From: Actinomycetota bacterium
GTDB taxonomy: Bacteria; Actinomycetota; Thermoleophilia; Gaiellales; Gaiellaceae
Direction: 5' to 3'
DNA length: 6,523 bases
Assembly: GCA_005884155.1 (NCBI GenBank)
Contig: VAXD01000159.1
Span: forward strand, 462 to 6,984
This document shows positions 1 to 6,523 of the stretch, one piece after another. The notes beneath the pieces were generated by a model. It had not been told where the DNA came from, searched no databases, and worked only from the letters and a program-made list of their open reading frames with translations. The first letter of the stretch is position 1. Every line of letters starts with the position of its first letter. A program made the position numbers and the translations under genes.

Positions 1-789
1 CCTCGTCTCCTCGCTCATGTGCGCGGAGGCGTCGTAGCCGGTGATCGTGTACTGCGCCATCAGCAGGCCGGTGAGGAAGACGTAGAAGAAGACAATCCCG
101 TGGGTCGTTCCTCCGCTGAAGCCGGTGTTGTTGATCGTCTTCCCGAACACGTAGCCCACCGACCGGTGATGGTCCGGAACGATCGCCATCACGAAGACGA
201 TGAACAGCACACCGATCATGTGCCACCACGCGGAGAAGGCGTTCAGCGCGGCCGTGAGCGACACCTTGAACATGTTGATCAGGCCCGCCGCGAGCATGAT
301 CCCCGCGTAGGTGAGGTAGATCCAGTGGTACGTGTTGCCGTAGCTCCCGTTCGTGATCAGGTTCAGCCACGACGTCATGAAGATCGCGCAGCCGAAGCCG
401 ATCGCGGCCGTGACGGCGATCTGACCGACCAGGTTGAACCAGCCGGTGAACCATCCCCAGGCTGGACTCCCGAGCTTCGACGACCAGAAATACAGCCCGC
501 CGGCCGTCGGATAGGTCGACGCGATCTCGCCCATCGCCAGTGACACCAGGATGCAGAAGAAGCCGACGATCAGCCAGCCCCACGTGATCGCCACCGGGCC
601 GCCCTGGCCGAACGCGATGATGTACGACGTCAGGCAGCCGGCAAGAATCGAGATGATCGTGAACGAGATGGCGAAGTTCTGGAATCCGCCCATCGAGCGG
701 AACAGCTCCTGCGCATAGCCGAGCCTATGGAGTTGTTCCCGGTCCTCGAGTCGGCGACTTTGGTCTGTCGCCACAGGTCCGCTACTCAT
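1..789 (-). CDS. APC-superfamily amino acid/amine permease, N-terminal part (runs off left edge)
   Basis: Integral membrane transporter that would import an amino acid or amine, probably by cation coupling. Translating the minus strand from the ATG at 789 gives 263 uninterrupted codons to base 1; the gene is cut by the window edge, and full-length relatives have about 500 residues and 12 helices. A polar N-terminus of about 35 residues leads into FRSMGGFQNFAISFTIISIL. Hydrophobic segments lie near residues 37-60, 66-88, 112-140, 156-175, 188-205 and 230-249. EIASTYPTAGGLYFW (88-102) and TGYDASAHMSEET (250-262) are typical of the amino acid/choline transporter branch of the APC superfamily. 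GGGAGG at 799-794 is a good ribosome binding site just before the ATG. It is divergent from the glutamine synthetase-like gene, so it is likely the importer for that pathway. The substrate cannot be read from the sequence; GABA, ethanolamine, polyamine and amino acids are all possible. Confidence 0.9.
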   Translation of the reverse strand, partial: MSSGPVATDQSRRLEDREQLHRLGYAQELFRSMGGFQNFAISFTIISILAGCLTSYIIAFGQGGPVAITWGWLIVGFFCILVSLAMGEIASTYPTAGGLYFWSSKLGSPAWGWFTGWFNLVGQIAVTAAIGFGCAIFMTSWLNLITNGSYGNTYHWIYLTYAGIMLAAGLINMFKVSLTAALNAFSAWWHMIGVLFIVFVMAIVPDHHRSVGYVFGKTINNTGFSGGTTHGIVFFYVFLTGLLMAQYTITGYDASAHMSEETR

Positions 790-813
790 CCTGCCTCCCA
801 GGTTGAATGGGCT

Positions 814-843
814 ATTAACACGCGTCGCCCAAGCCGGTGTCAA
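814..843 (-). promoter_or_regulatory. Candidate sigma-70-type promoter for the permease gene
   Basis: On the minus strand a perfect -35 hexamer TTGACA (843-838) is followed by an AT-rich stretch, the only one in this divergent gap. GTTAAT (819-814, 18-bp spacer) matches four of six -10 positions; TGTTAA (820-815, 17-bp spacer) matches three. A transcript starting near 807 would have a leader of under 20 nt, just containing the GGGAGG ribosome binding site. I see no equally good promoter for the rightward operon, so the 84-bp gap may also hold a shared control site that I cannot recognise. Confidence 0.45.
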
Positions 844-873
844 GTCCGACGGATTTCGTAGAGGATTCCGAAC

Positions 874-2174
874 GTGCTTTCCGAGCAGGAACTTCGCGAG
901 GACGTCGAGGCCGGCGCGATCGACACCGTCGTGGTCGCCTTCACCGACATGCAGGGCCGCCTGATGGGAAAGCGGGTCGATGCCGAGTTCTTCTTGGAGG
1001 AACTCGAGGCCGGGCACCCCGTGGAGGGCTGCAACTACCTGCTGGCGCTGGAGATGGAGATGGATCCCGTCCCCGGATACGAGATCGCCGGCTGGGAGCG
1101 CGGCTACGGCGACTTCGCGCTCAGTCCCGACCTCGCCTCGCTGCGCAGGATCCCGTGGCTCGAGGGGACGGCGCTCGTCCTCTGCGACGTGCTCTGGCAC
1201 GACGGCTCGCCCGTGGAGCCGTCACCTCGCCAGGTGCTGCGCTCCCAGGTCGCGAGAGCCGAGGAGCTCGGCTTCTCGCCCATGCTCGGCTCAGAGCTCG
1301 GCACGAGCTACACTACCGCGACCTCACCCCCTCGGTTCCGTACATCCTCGACTACCACGTGCTCGCGACTTCGTACGACGAGCCGCTCATCCGCGAGATC
1401 AGGAACGGGATGAAGGGCGCGGGGCTCGTGGTCGAGAACTCGAAGGGAGAGGCGGGGCCGGGCCAACACGAGATCAACTTCCGCTTCGCGGACGCCTTGC
1501 GGACCGCCGACGATCACGTCGTCTACAAGAACGGGGCCAAGGAGATCGCGCACCTGCGCGGCTGCTCGATCACCTTCATGGCCAAGCCGTACCACACCGA
1601 GGTGGGCTCGTCGTGTCACATCCACTCCAGCCTCTGGCGCGGTGAGGAGAGCGCCTTCGCCGGCGAGTCGGACGTCTTCCGCCACTACCTCGCGGGGCAG
1701 GTCGCCTGCGCCCGCGAGCTGGCCATCTTCTTCGCCCCGACGATCAACTCGTACAAGCGCTTCGTGGCCTCGAGCTGGGCTCCGACAACGCTCGCCTGGG
1801 GGCGCGACAACCGCACCTGCGGGTTCCGGGTGGTGGGGCATGACTCCGCCCTGCGCGTCGAGACGCGCATCCCGGGCGCCGACGTGAACCCGTATCTCGC
1901 CTTCGCGGCCCTGATCGCAGCCGGGCTGCACGGGATCGAGCAGGAGCTCGAGCCGCCGCCCGAGGTCGAAGGCAACGCGTACGAATCCGACGTCGAGCGC
2001 TTCCCCTCCACGATGTCCGACGCGGTTGCCGCGCTCGAGTCGGGGAGGATGGCGCGTTCCGCACTCGGCGACCAGGTTGTCGACCACTACCTGAACTACG
2101 CGCGGACGGAGCAGCGGCTCTTCGACCAAGTCGTCACGTGCTACGAGCGCGAGCGCCTCTTCGAGCGGGGATGA
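874..2174 (+). pseudogene. Glutamine synthetase family protein (gamma-glutamyl-amine ligase type), frameshifted by an internal deletion
   Basis: The family joins glutamate to ammonia or an amine using ATP. The start is GTG at 874, with AGAGGA at 860-865 ahead of it. Residues 1-142 (to 1299) carry the beta-grasp segment FTDMQGRLMGKRV and WERGYGDFALSPDL, ending in GSEL. From about 1302 the protein continues in another frame for 290 residues: HYRDLTPSVPYILDYHVL, ENSKGEAGPGQHEINFRFAD, AKPYHTEVGSSCHIHSSLW, INSYKRFVASSWAPTTLAWG and ADVNPYLAFAALIAAG. Relatives have about 12 extra residues (GSELEFFLF...) at the break. A net loss near 34 bp explains the shift and would restore about 444 residues. The second glutamate of the metal-binding pair (the E129/E131 equivalents in GlnA) lies in the lost part. 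There is no adenylylation-type NLYDLPPEE motif, as in GlnA3/GlnA4/PuuA-like enzymes rather than housekeeping GlnA. Its stop overlaps the next start (ATGA). Biological decay and assembly error are both possible. Confidence 0.88.
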
Positions 2175-3523
2175 CGCTCACGGTCGTCAACCCCGCCACG
2201 GAAGAGCCGATCGTGGCGCTCGCTCAAGCGGGCGAGGCGGAGACCGACGAAGCCGTGGCCCGGGCGAAGGCGGCGTTCCCCGCCTGGAGGGACCTCGCAC
2301 CGCAGGATCGCGCGGGCCGGCTCCGGGCTCTCGCCGAGCTGGTCGAGGAACACCTCGAGGAGCTTGCCCGGATCGAGTCGGAGAACGTCGGCAAGCCGAT
2401 CGCCGGCGCCCGCGGCGAGGTCGGGATGGTCGCGCAGGTCTTCCACTACTACGCCGGCGCGGTGGACAAGCACCTTGGCGAAACGATCCCCGCCGCAGGC
2501 GGCGTCGCCGCTACTTTTCGAGAGGCGCTCGGCGTCGTCGGGCTGATCGTGCCCTGGAACTTCCCGCTCAACATCGCGAGCTGGAAGCTCGGCCCCGCGC
2601 TCGCCTGCGGGAACACCGTCGTGCTCAAACCGGCCGAGCTGACACCGCTCTCGGCCTTGCGGCTTGCCGAGCTCGCGCTCGAGGCCGGGATCCCGGAGGG
2701 CGTCCTGAACGTCGTCGTGGGGCCGGGCTCCGTGGTCGGACAGCGCCTGGTCGAGCACCCCGACGTGGCCAAGATCGCCTTCACCGGCTCGACCGAAGTC
2801 GGCCGCCAGGTCATGCGTGGCGCGGCTGCCCAGATCAAGCGCGTCACGCTCGAGCTTGGCGGCAAGTCGGCGAACGTCATCTTCGAGGACGCAGATCTCG
2901 AGCGAGCGGCCGGCGCGGCTCCATACGCCGTCTTCGACAACGCCGGCCAGGACTGCTGCGCCCGCTCCCGGATCCTCGTGCAAAGCTCGGTCTACGACCG
3001 ATTCGTGGAGCTCCTGGTCGAGGCGACCCGCAGGGTCAAGGTGGGAGACCCGGCCGAGGAGATCACCGAGATGGGGCCGCTGATCTCGTCGGCGCACCGG
3101 GAGACCGTCTCGTCCTTCATCGAGGGCGAGCCACTCTTCCGCGGCGAGGCGCCCGGCGGCCCGGGGTACTGGTTCCCGTGCACCCTCGTGGAGGCGACAA
3201 ACGACGACCGCGTCGCGCGCGAGGAGGTCTTCGGTCCCGTGGCGGCGGTCATTCCGTTTTCCGACGAGGCCGAGGCGATCGGGATCGCGAACGACACGCC
3301 CTATGGGCTCTCGGGCTCGATCTGGACGCGAGACGGCGCGCGGGCGCTGCGTGTGTCGCGTGCGCTCGAGACGGGAGTGATCTCCGTCAACTCGAACAGC
3401 TCAGTGCGCGTGCAGACGCCCTTCGGCGGGTTCAAGCAGTCGGGCCTCGGCCGCGAGCTCGGGATGCAGGCGCTGGACGGCTACTCGGAGGTCAAGACCG
3501 TCTTCTTTTCCACGGAGAGCTGA
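2171..3523 (+). CDS. NAD(P)-dependent aldehyde dehydrogenase family protein
   Basis: Oxidises an aldehyde to the acid; here probably the (gamma-glutamyl-)aminoaldehyde made from an imported amine. The start chosen is ATG 2171, overlapping the upstream stop as ATGA and beginning MTLTVVNPATEEPI, the usual family opening; an in-frame ATG at 2138 would add 11 residues with no family resemblance. Length is 450 residues. Visible motifs are PWNFP (128-132), cofactor-binding VLKPAE (K153), FTGSTEVG (204-211), LELGG with general base E228, GQDCCARSR with C262 as likely nucleophile, EEVFGP (E352, nicotinamide ribose) and PFGGFKQSGLGRE near the C-terminus. It is shorter than the common 475-495 residues, largely because the segment after MGPLIS (302-307) is compressed. 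The gene is intact and sits mid-operon with overlaps on both sides, so translational coupling is likely. Exact substrate is unknown; PuuC-like, betaine-aldehyde-like and ethanolamine-pathway roles are all possible. Confidence 0.93.
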   Translation: MTLTVVNPATEEPIVALAQAGEAETDEAVARAKAAFPAWRDLAPQDRAGRLRALAELVEEHLEELARIESENVGKPIAGARGEVGMVAQVFHYYAGAVDKHLGETIPAAGGVAATFREALGVVGLIVPWNFPLNIASWKLGPALACGNTVVLKPAELTPLSALRLAELALEAGIPEGVLNVVVGPGSVVGQRLVEHPDVAKIAFTGSTEVGRQVMRGAAAQIKRVTLELGGKSANVIFEDADLERAAGAAPYAVFDNAGQDCCARSRILVQSSVYDRFVELLVEATRRVKVGDPAEEITEMGPLISSAHRETVSSFIEGEPLFRGEAPGGPGYWFPCTLVEATNDDRVAREEVFGPVAAVIPFSDEAEAIGIANDTPYGLSGSIWTRDGARALRVSRALETGVISVNSNSSVRVQTPFGGFKQSGLGRELGMQALDGYSEVKTVFFSTES

Positions 3524-4293
3524 TGGGACGGCTCGACGACAAGGTGGCGGTCATCACGGGTGCGGGCGGCGGCATGGGCCGCGAGGCGGCGATTCTCTTC
3601 ACCGGCGAGGGGGCTCGCGTCTGTGTCGCGGACGTAAACGCCCAGGCGGCGCAAGAGACGGTCTCGCTCTGTCCGGGCGAGGCCTTCTCGGTGGAGGTCG
3701 ACGTCGCCGACGAAGAGGGAGTTGTCGCCGTATACGCCGAGGCGTCCCAGCGCTTTGGCGGCGTCGACGTGCTCTACAACAATGCCGGCATCTCGCCCGC
3801 CGACGACGCGTCCGTGCTCGAGACGAGCGTCGAGGCATGGCAACGGGTGCAGGACATCAACGCGAAGGGTGTCTTCCTCTGCTGCAAGCACGGCATCCCG
3901 CACCTGCTGAAGCGCGGAGGCGGCTCGGTGATCAATGTCGCCTCTTTCGTCGCGATCGTGGGGGCCGCCACCTCGCAGATTTCCTACACCGCTTCGAAGG
4001 GTGCGGTGCTCGCGATGAGCCGCGAGCTCGCCGTCCAGTTCGCCCGCGAGGGAGTGCGGGTGAACGCGCTCTGCCCGGGCCCGGTGGAGACGCCGCTCCT
4101 GCTCTCGATCTACGGAGACGATCCGGCGGCGCTCGAGCGCCGGCGCAGGCATTGGCCGACGGGGAGGCTGGCAAAACCGCGCGAGATCGTGAATGCGGCG
4201 CTGTTCCTGGCGAGCGACGAGTCCTCGTACGTCACCGGGACAACGTTCCTGGTCGACGGCGGCCTCACCGCCGCCTACGTGACGCCGGAGTGA
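3523..4293 (+). CDS. Short-chain dehydrogenase/reductase (SDR), classical type
   Basis: NAD(H)-dependent oxidoreductase acting on an alcohol/carbonyl pair. The ATG at 3523 shares its A with the TGA of the aldehyde dehydrogenase gene (TGATG), and GGAG at 3514-3517 is the ribosome binding site. Length is 256 residues, typical for classical SDRs. The Rossmann glycine motif TGAGGGMG is at 12-19. D37 at the end of the second strand (VADVN) favours NADH over NADPH. Other motifs are NNAG (86-89), N113, S141 in NVASF as likely catalytic serine, and YTASK with Y155 and K159. Serine-to-tyrosine spacing is 14 rather than the common 13, consistent with one extra residue in that loop. PGPVETP (185-191) and the C-terminal TGTTFLVDGG are also standard. 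Automatic annotation would probably call it 3-oxoacyl-ACP reductase, but its place in the operon suggests oxidation of a hydroxyl group in amine breakdown. The substrate is inferred only. Confidence 0.93.
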   Translation: MGRLDDKVAVITGAGGGMGREAAILFTGEGARVCVADVNAQAAQETVSLCPGEAFSVEVDVADEEGVVAVYAEASQRFGGVDVLYNNAGISPADDASVLETSVEAWQRVQDINAKGVFLCCKHGIPHLLKRGGGSVINVASFVAIVGAATSQISYTASKGAVLAMSRELAVQFAREGVRVNALCPGPVETPLLLSIYGDDPAALERRRRHWPTGRLAKPREIVNAALFLASDESSYVTGTTFLVDGGLTAAYVTPE

Positions 4294-4317
4294 TCCATTA
4301 CCACGGACCTTTGCAGG

Positions 4318-5965
4318 TCAGCGGCGGCGTAGCTTTCGCCGGCCCAGGATCTCGCGTGCGGCGTTGAGGCCGGGGGTTCCCATGACGCCCCCGCCGGGAT
4401 GGGCGGCCGAGCCGCACAGGTAGAGGCCGCGGATCGGCGTCCGGTAGCGCGCATAGCCGGGTACCGGACGGAACGCGAAGAGCTGGCCGGGGGTCATCGC
4501 GCCCTGGAAGATGTTTCCGCTGGTGAGGTTGAAGATGCGCTCGAGGTCGGGCGGCGCCAGCACCTGCCGGTCGATCACCGAGCTCTTGAAGTTCGGCGCG
4601 TACTCGTTCACCACGTCGAAGCAGCGATCGGCGAATGCGTCGCGCTGGTCATCCCAGGAGCCGTCGCGAAGCTCGTACGGCGCGTACTGGATGAACATCG
4701 ACATCAGGTGCTTCCCGGCCGGCGCCACGGTCGGATCCACCACCGAAGGAAGCTGGAACTCGATCACCGGGTCCGCCGAGACCAGCCCGTACTTGGCATC
4801 GTCGAACGCGCGCTCGATGTAGTCCTGGTCGGGACAGATGTGGATGGTGCCCCGATGCTGAGGCCCGGGCTCCGTCCCGGGCAGCGCGCTGAAGTTCGGC
4901 AGCTCCTCCAGGGCCACGTTGATCTTCAACGAGGCGCTCGCGTAGCTGATCCGCTCGACGTCGGCCACGAACGCGTCCGGCAGCACGCTCCGGTCGAGCA
5001 GCCGCAGAAACGTCACGTTCGCGTCGGCGTTGCTGGCCACGATCGGTGCGTGGAACTCGTCGCCCGAGACGAGAGCGACGCCGGCAACCCGGCCGTCGCG
5101 CACGAGAATTCGGTCCACCTCGGCCTCGCAGCGGATGTCGGCCCCGAGGTCGCGCGCGGCAGCCGCGAGCGCCTGCGTGATCCCCCCCATCCCTCCGCGC
5201 ATATATGCCCATACGCCTCGTGTCCCGCCCGCTTCGCCCATGACGTGGTGGAAGAGCACGTAGGCGGTCCCCGGCATCGACGGGCTCGCCATCGCGCCGA
5301 TGATCGCGTCGGTCGCCAGCGTTCCCTTCAGCTCCTCGGACTCGAACCAGCGATCAAGGATCGGGCGCGCCGCTCCGGTGAGGATCTCCACCGCCTCGCC
5401 GGTTGCGTCACCGAGCTGCCGGAAGGATCGGCCCAGCGTCAGCAGCGTCCGGAGATCGCTGAGCCGGGGCTTCCGCAGATCGGGCGGCGCCATGGTGAGC
5501 GTGGCGGGGCTTCCGCAGATCGGGCGGCGCCATGGTGAGCGTGGGCTCGACGAGGGCCGCCACCCGCTCGAGCATCGCCTCGTAATCCGAGTACCGCTCT
5601 GCGTCGCGCTTGCTGAACTTCGCGATCTCCTTGCGCGTCAACTCGGCGTCCGGGCCCATCATCAAGGAGCGCCCGTCCGGGAACGGCGTGAACGACGACG
5701 GGTTGCGCGGGAGCACCTCGTAGCCGTATGACGTGAGGTTCAGGTCGCGGACAATCGGCGTGTGAAAGAGGCTGTTGACGTAAGAGGCGGTCGAGACCTT
5801 GAAGCCGGGGAAGGTCTCCTCGGTGACGCAGGCGCCGCCGACGATGTGGCGGCGCTCAAGCACCAAGACGCGCAAGCCGGCGCGGGCGAGGTAGCAGGCA
5901 GTCACGAGCCCGTTGTGCCCGGCACCGACCAAGATGGCGTCGTAATGCGTTGGGGTCTGCGCCAT
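4318..5965 (-). pseudogene. PYROXD2-like FAD-dependent oxidoreductase (phytoene desaturase/amine oxidase superfamily), frameshifted by a 40-bp duplication
   Basis: Flavoprotein related to human PYROXD2 and more distantly to CrtI desaturases; the reaction of this branch is not established. ATG 5965 follows a weak AGGA (5979-5976). The N-terminus has the dinucleotide-binding fold: DAILVGAGHNGL with G14, G16, G19 and E37 (VLERRH), then VGGACVTEETFPGFK. Family landmarks continue in the second frame: RWFESEELKGTLATDAIIGAM, ending in LYLCGSAAHPGGGVMGTPGLNAA, which contacts FAD. The frame breaks inside a perfect 40-bp tandem repeat (5465-5544). Removing one copy gives 1608 nt, that is 535 residues and a stop, close to the family length (human 581 with its mitochondrial leader). 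As written, translation from 5965 ends at 5408 after 185 residues; an internal ATG at 5493 could give the 391-residue remainder without the FAD-binding N-terminus. It converges on the SDR gene, so it is probably a separate transcription unit. Confidence 0.88.
5465..5544. repeat. Exact 40-bp tandem duplication, two copies
   Basis: Bases 5465-5504 and 5505-5544 are identical over all 40 positions; the bases on either side (5464 versus 5504, 5505 versus 5545) do not match, so the unit is exactly 40 bp. It encodes LTMAPPDLRKP of the PYROXD2-like protein. Since 40 is not a multiple of three, the extra copy shifts the frame. The flanks show no mobile-element ends, so a slippage-type or assembly origin is likely. 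Confidence 0.98.
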
Positions 5966-5992
5966 TGGACGCAGATCCTGCCACGCGCTCGC

Positions 5993-6136
5993 TTAGCCCA
6001 GGGCGACGAGGCCTTTGGCAAGGAGCATCGCGCTTACGACCAGGAGGAGGACAGCCGCGACGGCCTTCCAATGGCGCTCGAGCCAGTCGCGCAGGCGCCG
6101 GCCAGACAGGCCCGGCGTTTCACGAGGAGCGAGGCA
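5993..6136 (-). pseudogene. C-terminal remnant of a membrane protein (one transmembrane helix)
   Basis: Reading the minus strand toward a TAA at 5995-5993 gives GRRLRDWLERHWKAVAAVLL followed by LVVSAMLLAKGLVALG and stop. An amphipathic, positively charged lead-in and one hydrophobic helix of about 20 residues look like the end of a multi-pass membrane protein. The ending resembles C-termini of the GAP/Sap (sulfolipid-addressing) family, but that family guess rests on a short stretch and is weak. It has the same direction as the PYROXD2-like gene and stops 27 bp before its ATG, as in an operon. Going upstream, plausible protein sequence fades around 6125-6140 and an in-frame stop occurs at 6193-6191, so the main body is missing. 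The only in-frame ATG in the helix (6028) would give 11 residues, so no normal gene call is possible. Confidence 0.42.
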
Positions 6137-6138
6137 CC

Positions 6139-6523
6139 CCGCACGAGGCTCACATCGAGCTGCATTGGGAGGTTCCCACCGAGGTTCGATTCATGAACCG
6201 GCTCGCGTCCAGCTGTCGCCTGTTGAGGATCAACCAACGTGGGACCGGCATGTCAGACCGGGACGTGGGCGTGCCCACGCTGGAGACGCGCATGGACGAC
6301 ATCCGCGCCGTCCTCGACGCGGTCGGGTCGGAGCGCGCCGTGCTCTTCGGCCTCGGCGACGCCTCCCCGCTCTCCGTCTTGTTCGCGGCCACGTATCCCG
6401 AGCGGACCGCCGGACTGATCCTGATGAATGCGTCACCGCGTTTCGTGAAGAGCCCTAGCCTGCCCTGGCTTCCGACCCGAGAGGAGACACAACGACAGGC
6501 CGACGACTGGGAGCGTCGTTGGG
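6139..6523 (+). CDS. Alpha/beta-hydrolase-fold domain, N-terminus missing, runs off right edge (adenylate cyclase-associated type)
   Basis: From about 6139 the plus strand reads PHEAHIELHWEVPTEVRFMN, then RLASSCRLLRINQRGTGMSD, TLETRMDDIRAVLDAVGSER, LFAATYPERTAGLILMN and TREETQRQADDWERRWG, open to the end. This matches my memory of the hydrolase domain fused to class III adenylate/guanylate cyclases, or to LuxR-type regulators, in actinobacteria. Family members have about 30-40 residues before this point (a GxxIAYQVxGxGPxDLVxVPG-like strand region), and none of that is visible in any frame upstream. The first in-frame ATG, 6193, lies inside the conserved domain, so it is probably not the natural start. 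At the nucleophile elbow the protein has FGLGDAS where active hydrolases have G-x-S-x-G, so serine is replaced by glycine; this suggests a sensory or structural rather than enzymatic domain. Any cyclase part would lie beyond the window. Confidence 0.72.

Noticed and set aside
19..543. Long plus-strand open frame of 174 codons
   Set aside because: It is antisense to the permease; its product is rich in R, D, H and E with no family pattern, while the minus strand gives a clear transporter.
837..1301. N-terminal part of the plus-strand frame that starts at 837 and runs to 2174
   Set aside because: Before about 1300 this frame is low-complexity R/G/A sequence; the real glutamine synthetase N-terminus is in the frame starting at 874. 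The two frames are halves of one broken gene.
3178..3522. N-terminal extension of the SDR reading frame
   Set aside because: It is the out-of-frame shadow of the aldehyde dehydrogenase C-terminus; the SDR starts at 3523 with a ribosome binding site and a normal family N-terminus.
4306..4319. Small hairpin GACCT-TTGC-AGGTC between the convergent genes, considered as a terminator
   Set aside because: Only 5 bp of stem with no T-run, and it overlaps the stop codon of the leftward gene; too weak to call.
4399..5538. 379-codon plus-strand open frame
   Set aside because: It is antisense to the PYROXD2-like gene and resembles no protein family; a typical GC-rich shadow.
5762..6196. Plus-strand open frame of 144 codons crossing the PYROXD2-like start
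   Set aside because: It is antisense to the oxidoreductase N-terminus and membrane tail, with no recognisable domain and a frame different from the hydrolase.
6015..6458. Plus-strand 147-codon open frame over the hydrolase region
   Set aside because: Arginine-rich shadow frame; the adjacent frame carries the conserved hydrolase motifs.

Overview
The window is GC-rich DNA whose third codon positions are mostly G or C. The gene content looks actinobacterial: an APC permease and a non-canonical glutamine synthetase next to dehydrogenases, plus a hydrolase-fold domain of the kind often fused to adenylate cyclases. A soil lineage such as Thermoleophilia would fit, but that is inference from gene style alone.

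Layout. Bases 1-789 (minus) hold the first 263 codons of an APC-superfamily amino acid/amine permease that runs off the left edge. An 84-bp divergent gap with a likely promoter separates it from a plus-strand operon of three overlapping genes. These are a glutamine synthetase-family (gamma-glutamyl-amine ligase type) gene at 874-2174, an NAD(P)-dependent aldehyde dehydrogenase at 2171-3523 and a short-chain dehydrogenase at 3523-4293. Only 24 bp after the operon, a convergent minus-strand gene at 4318-5965 encodes a PYROXD2-like FAD oxidoreductase. Right behind its start lies the C-terminal end of a minus-strand membrane protein (stop at 5993). The right edge carries a plus-strand alpha/beta-hydrolase domain (about 6139-6523) without a recognisable N-terminus.

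How the genes could work together. Permease, gamma-glutamyl ligase, SDR and aldehyde dehydrogenase fit import and catabolism of an amine by gamma-glutamylation. No amine oxidase or gamma-glutamyl hydrolase is visible. With an SDR beside the aldehyde dehydrogenase, an amino alcohol such as ethanolamine is at least as plausible a substrate as a polyamine.

Most unusual signal. There are three separate breaks in otherwise well-preserved coding sequence. (1) The glutamine synthetase gene has lost roughly 34 bp, which shifts the frame and removes a metal-binding glutamate. (2) The PYROXD2-like gene carries an exact 40-bp tandem duplication, and deleting one copy restores a 535-residue protein. (3) Near 6125-6145 two genes pointing away from each other both lack their 5' ends, as at a rearrangement or a chimeric assembly join. 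I see no new defence or mobile system, tRNA, rRNA or CRISPR array.
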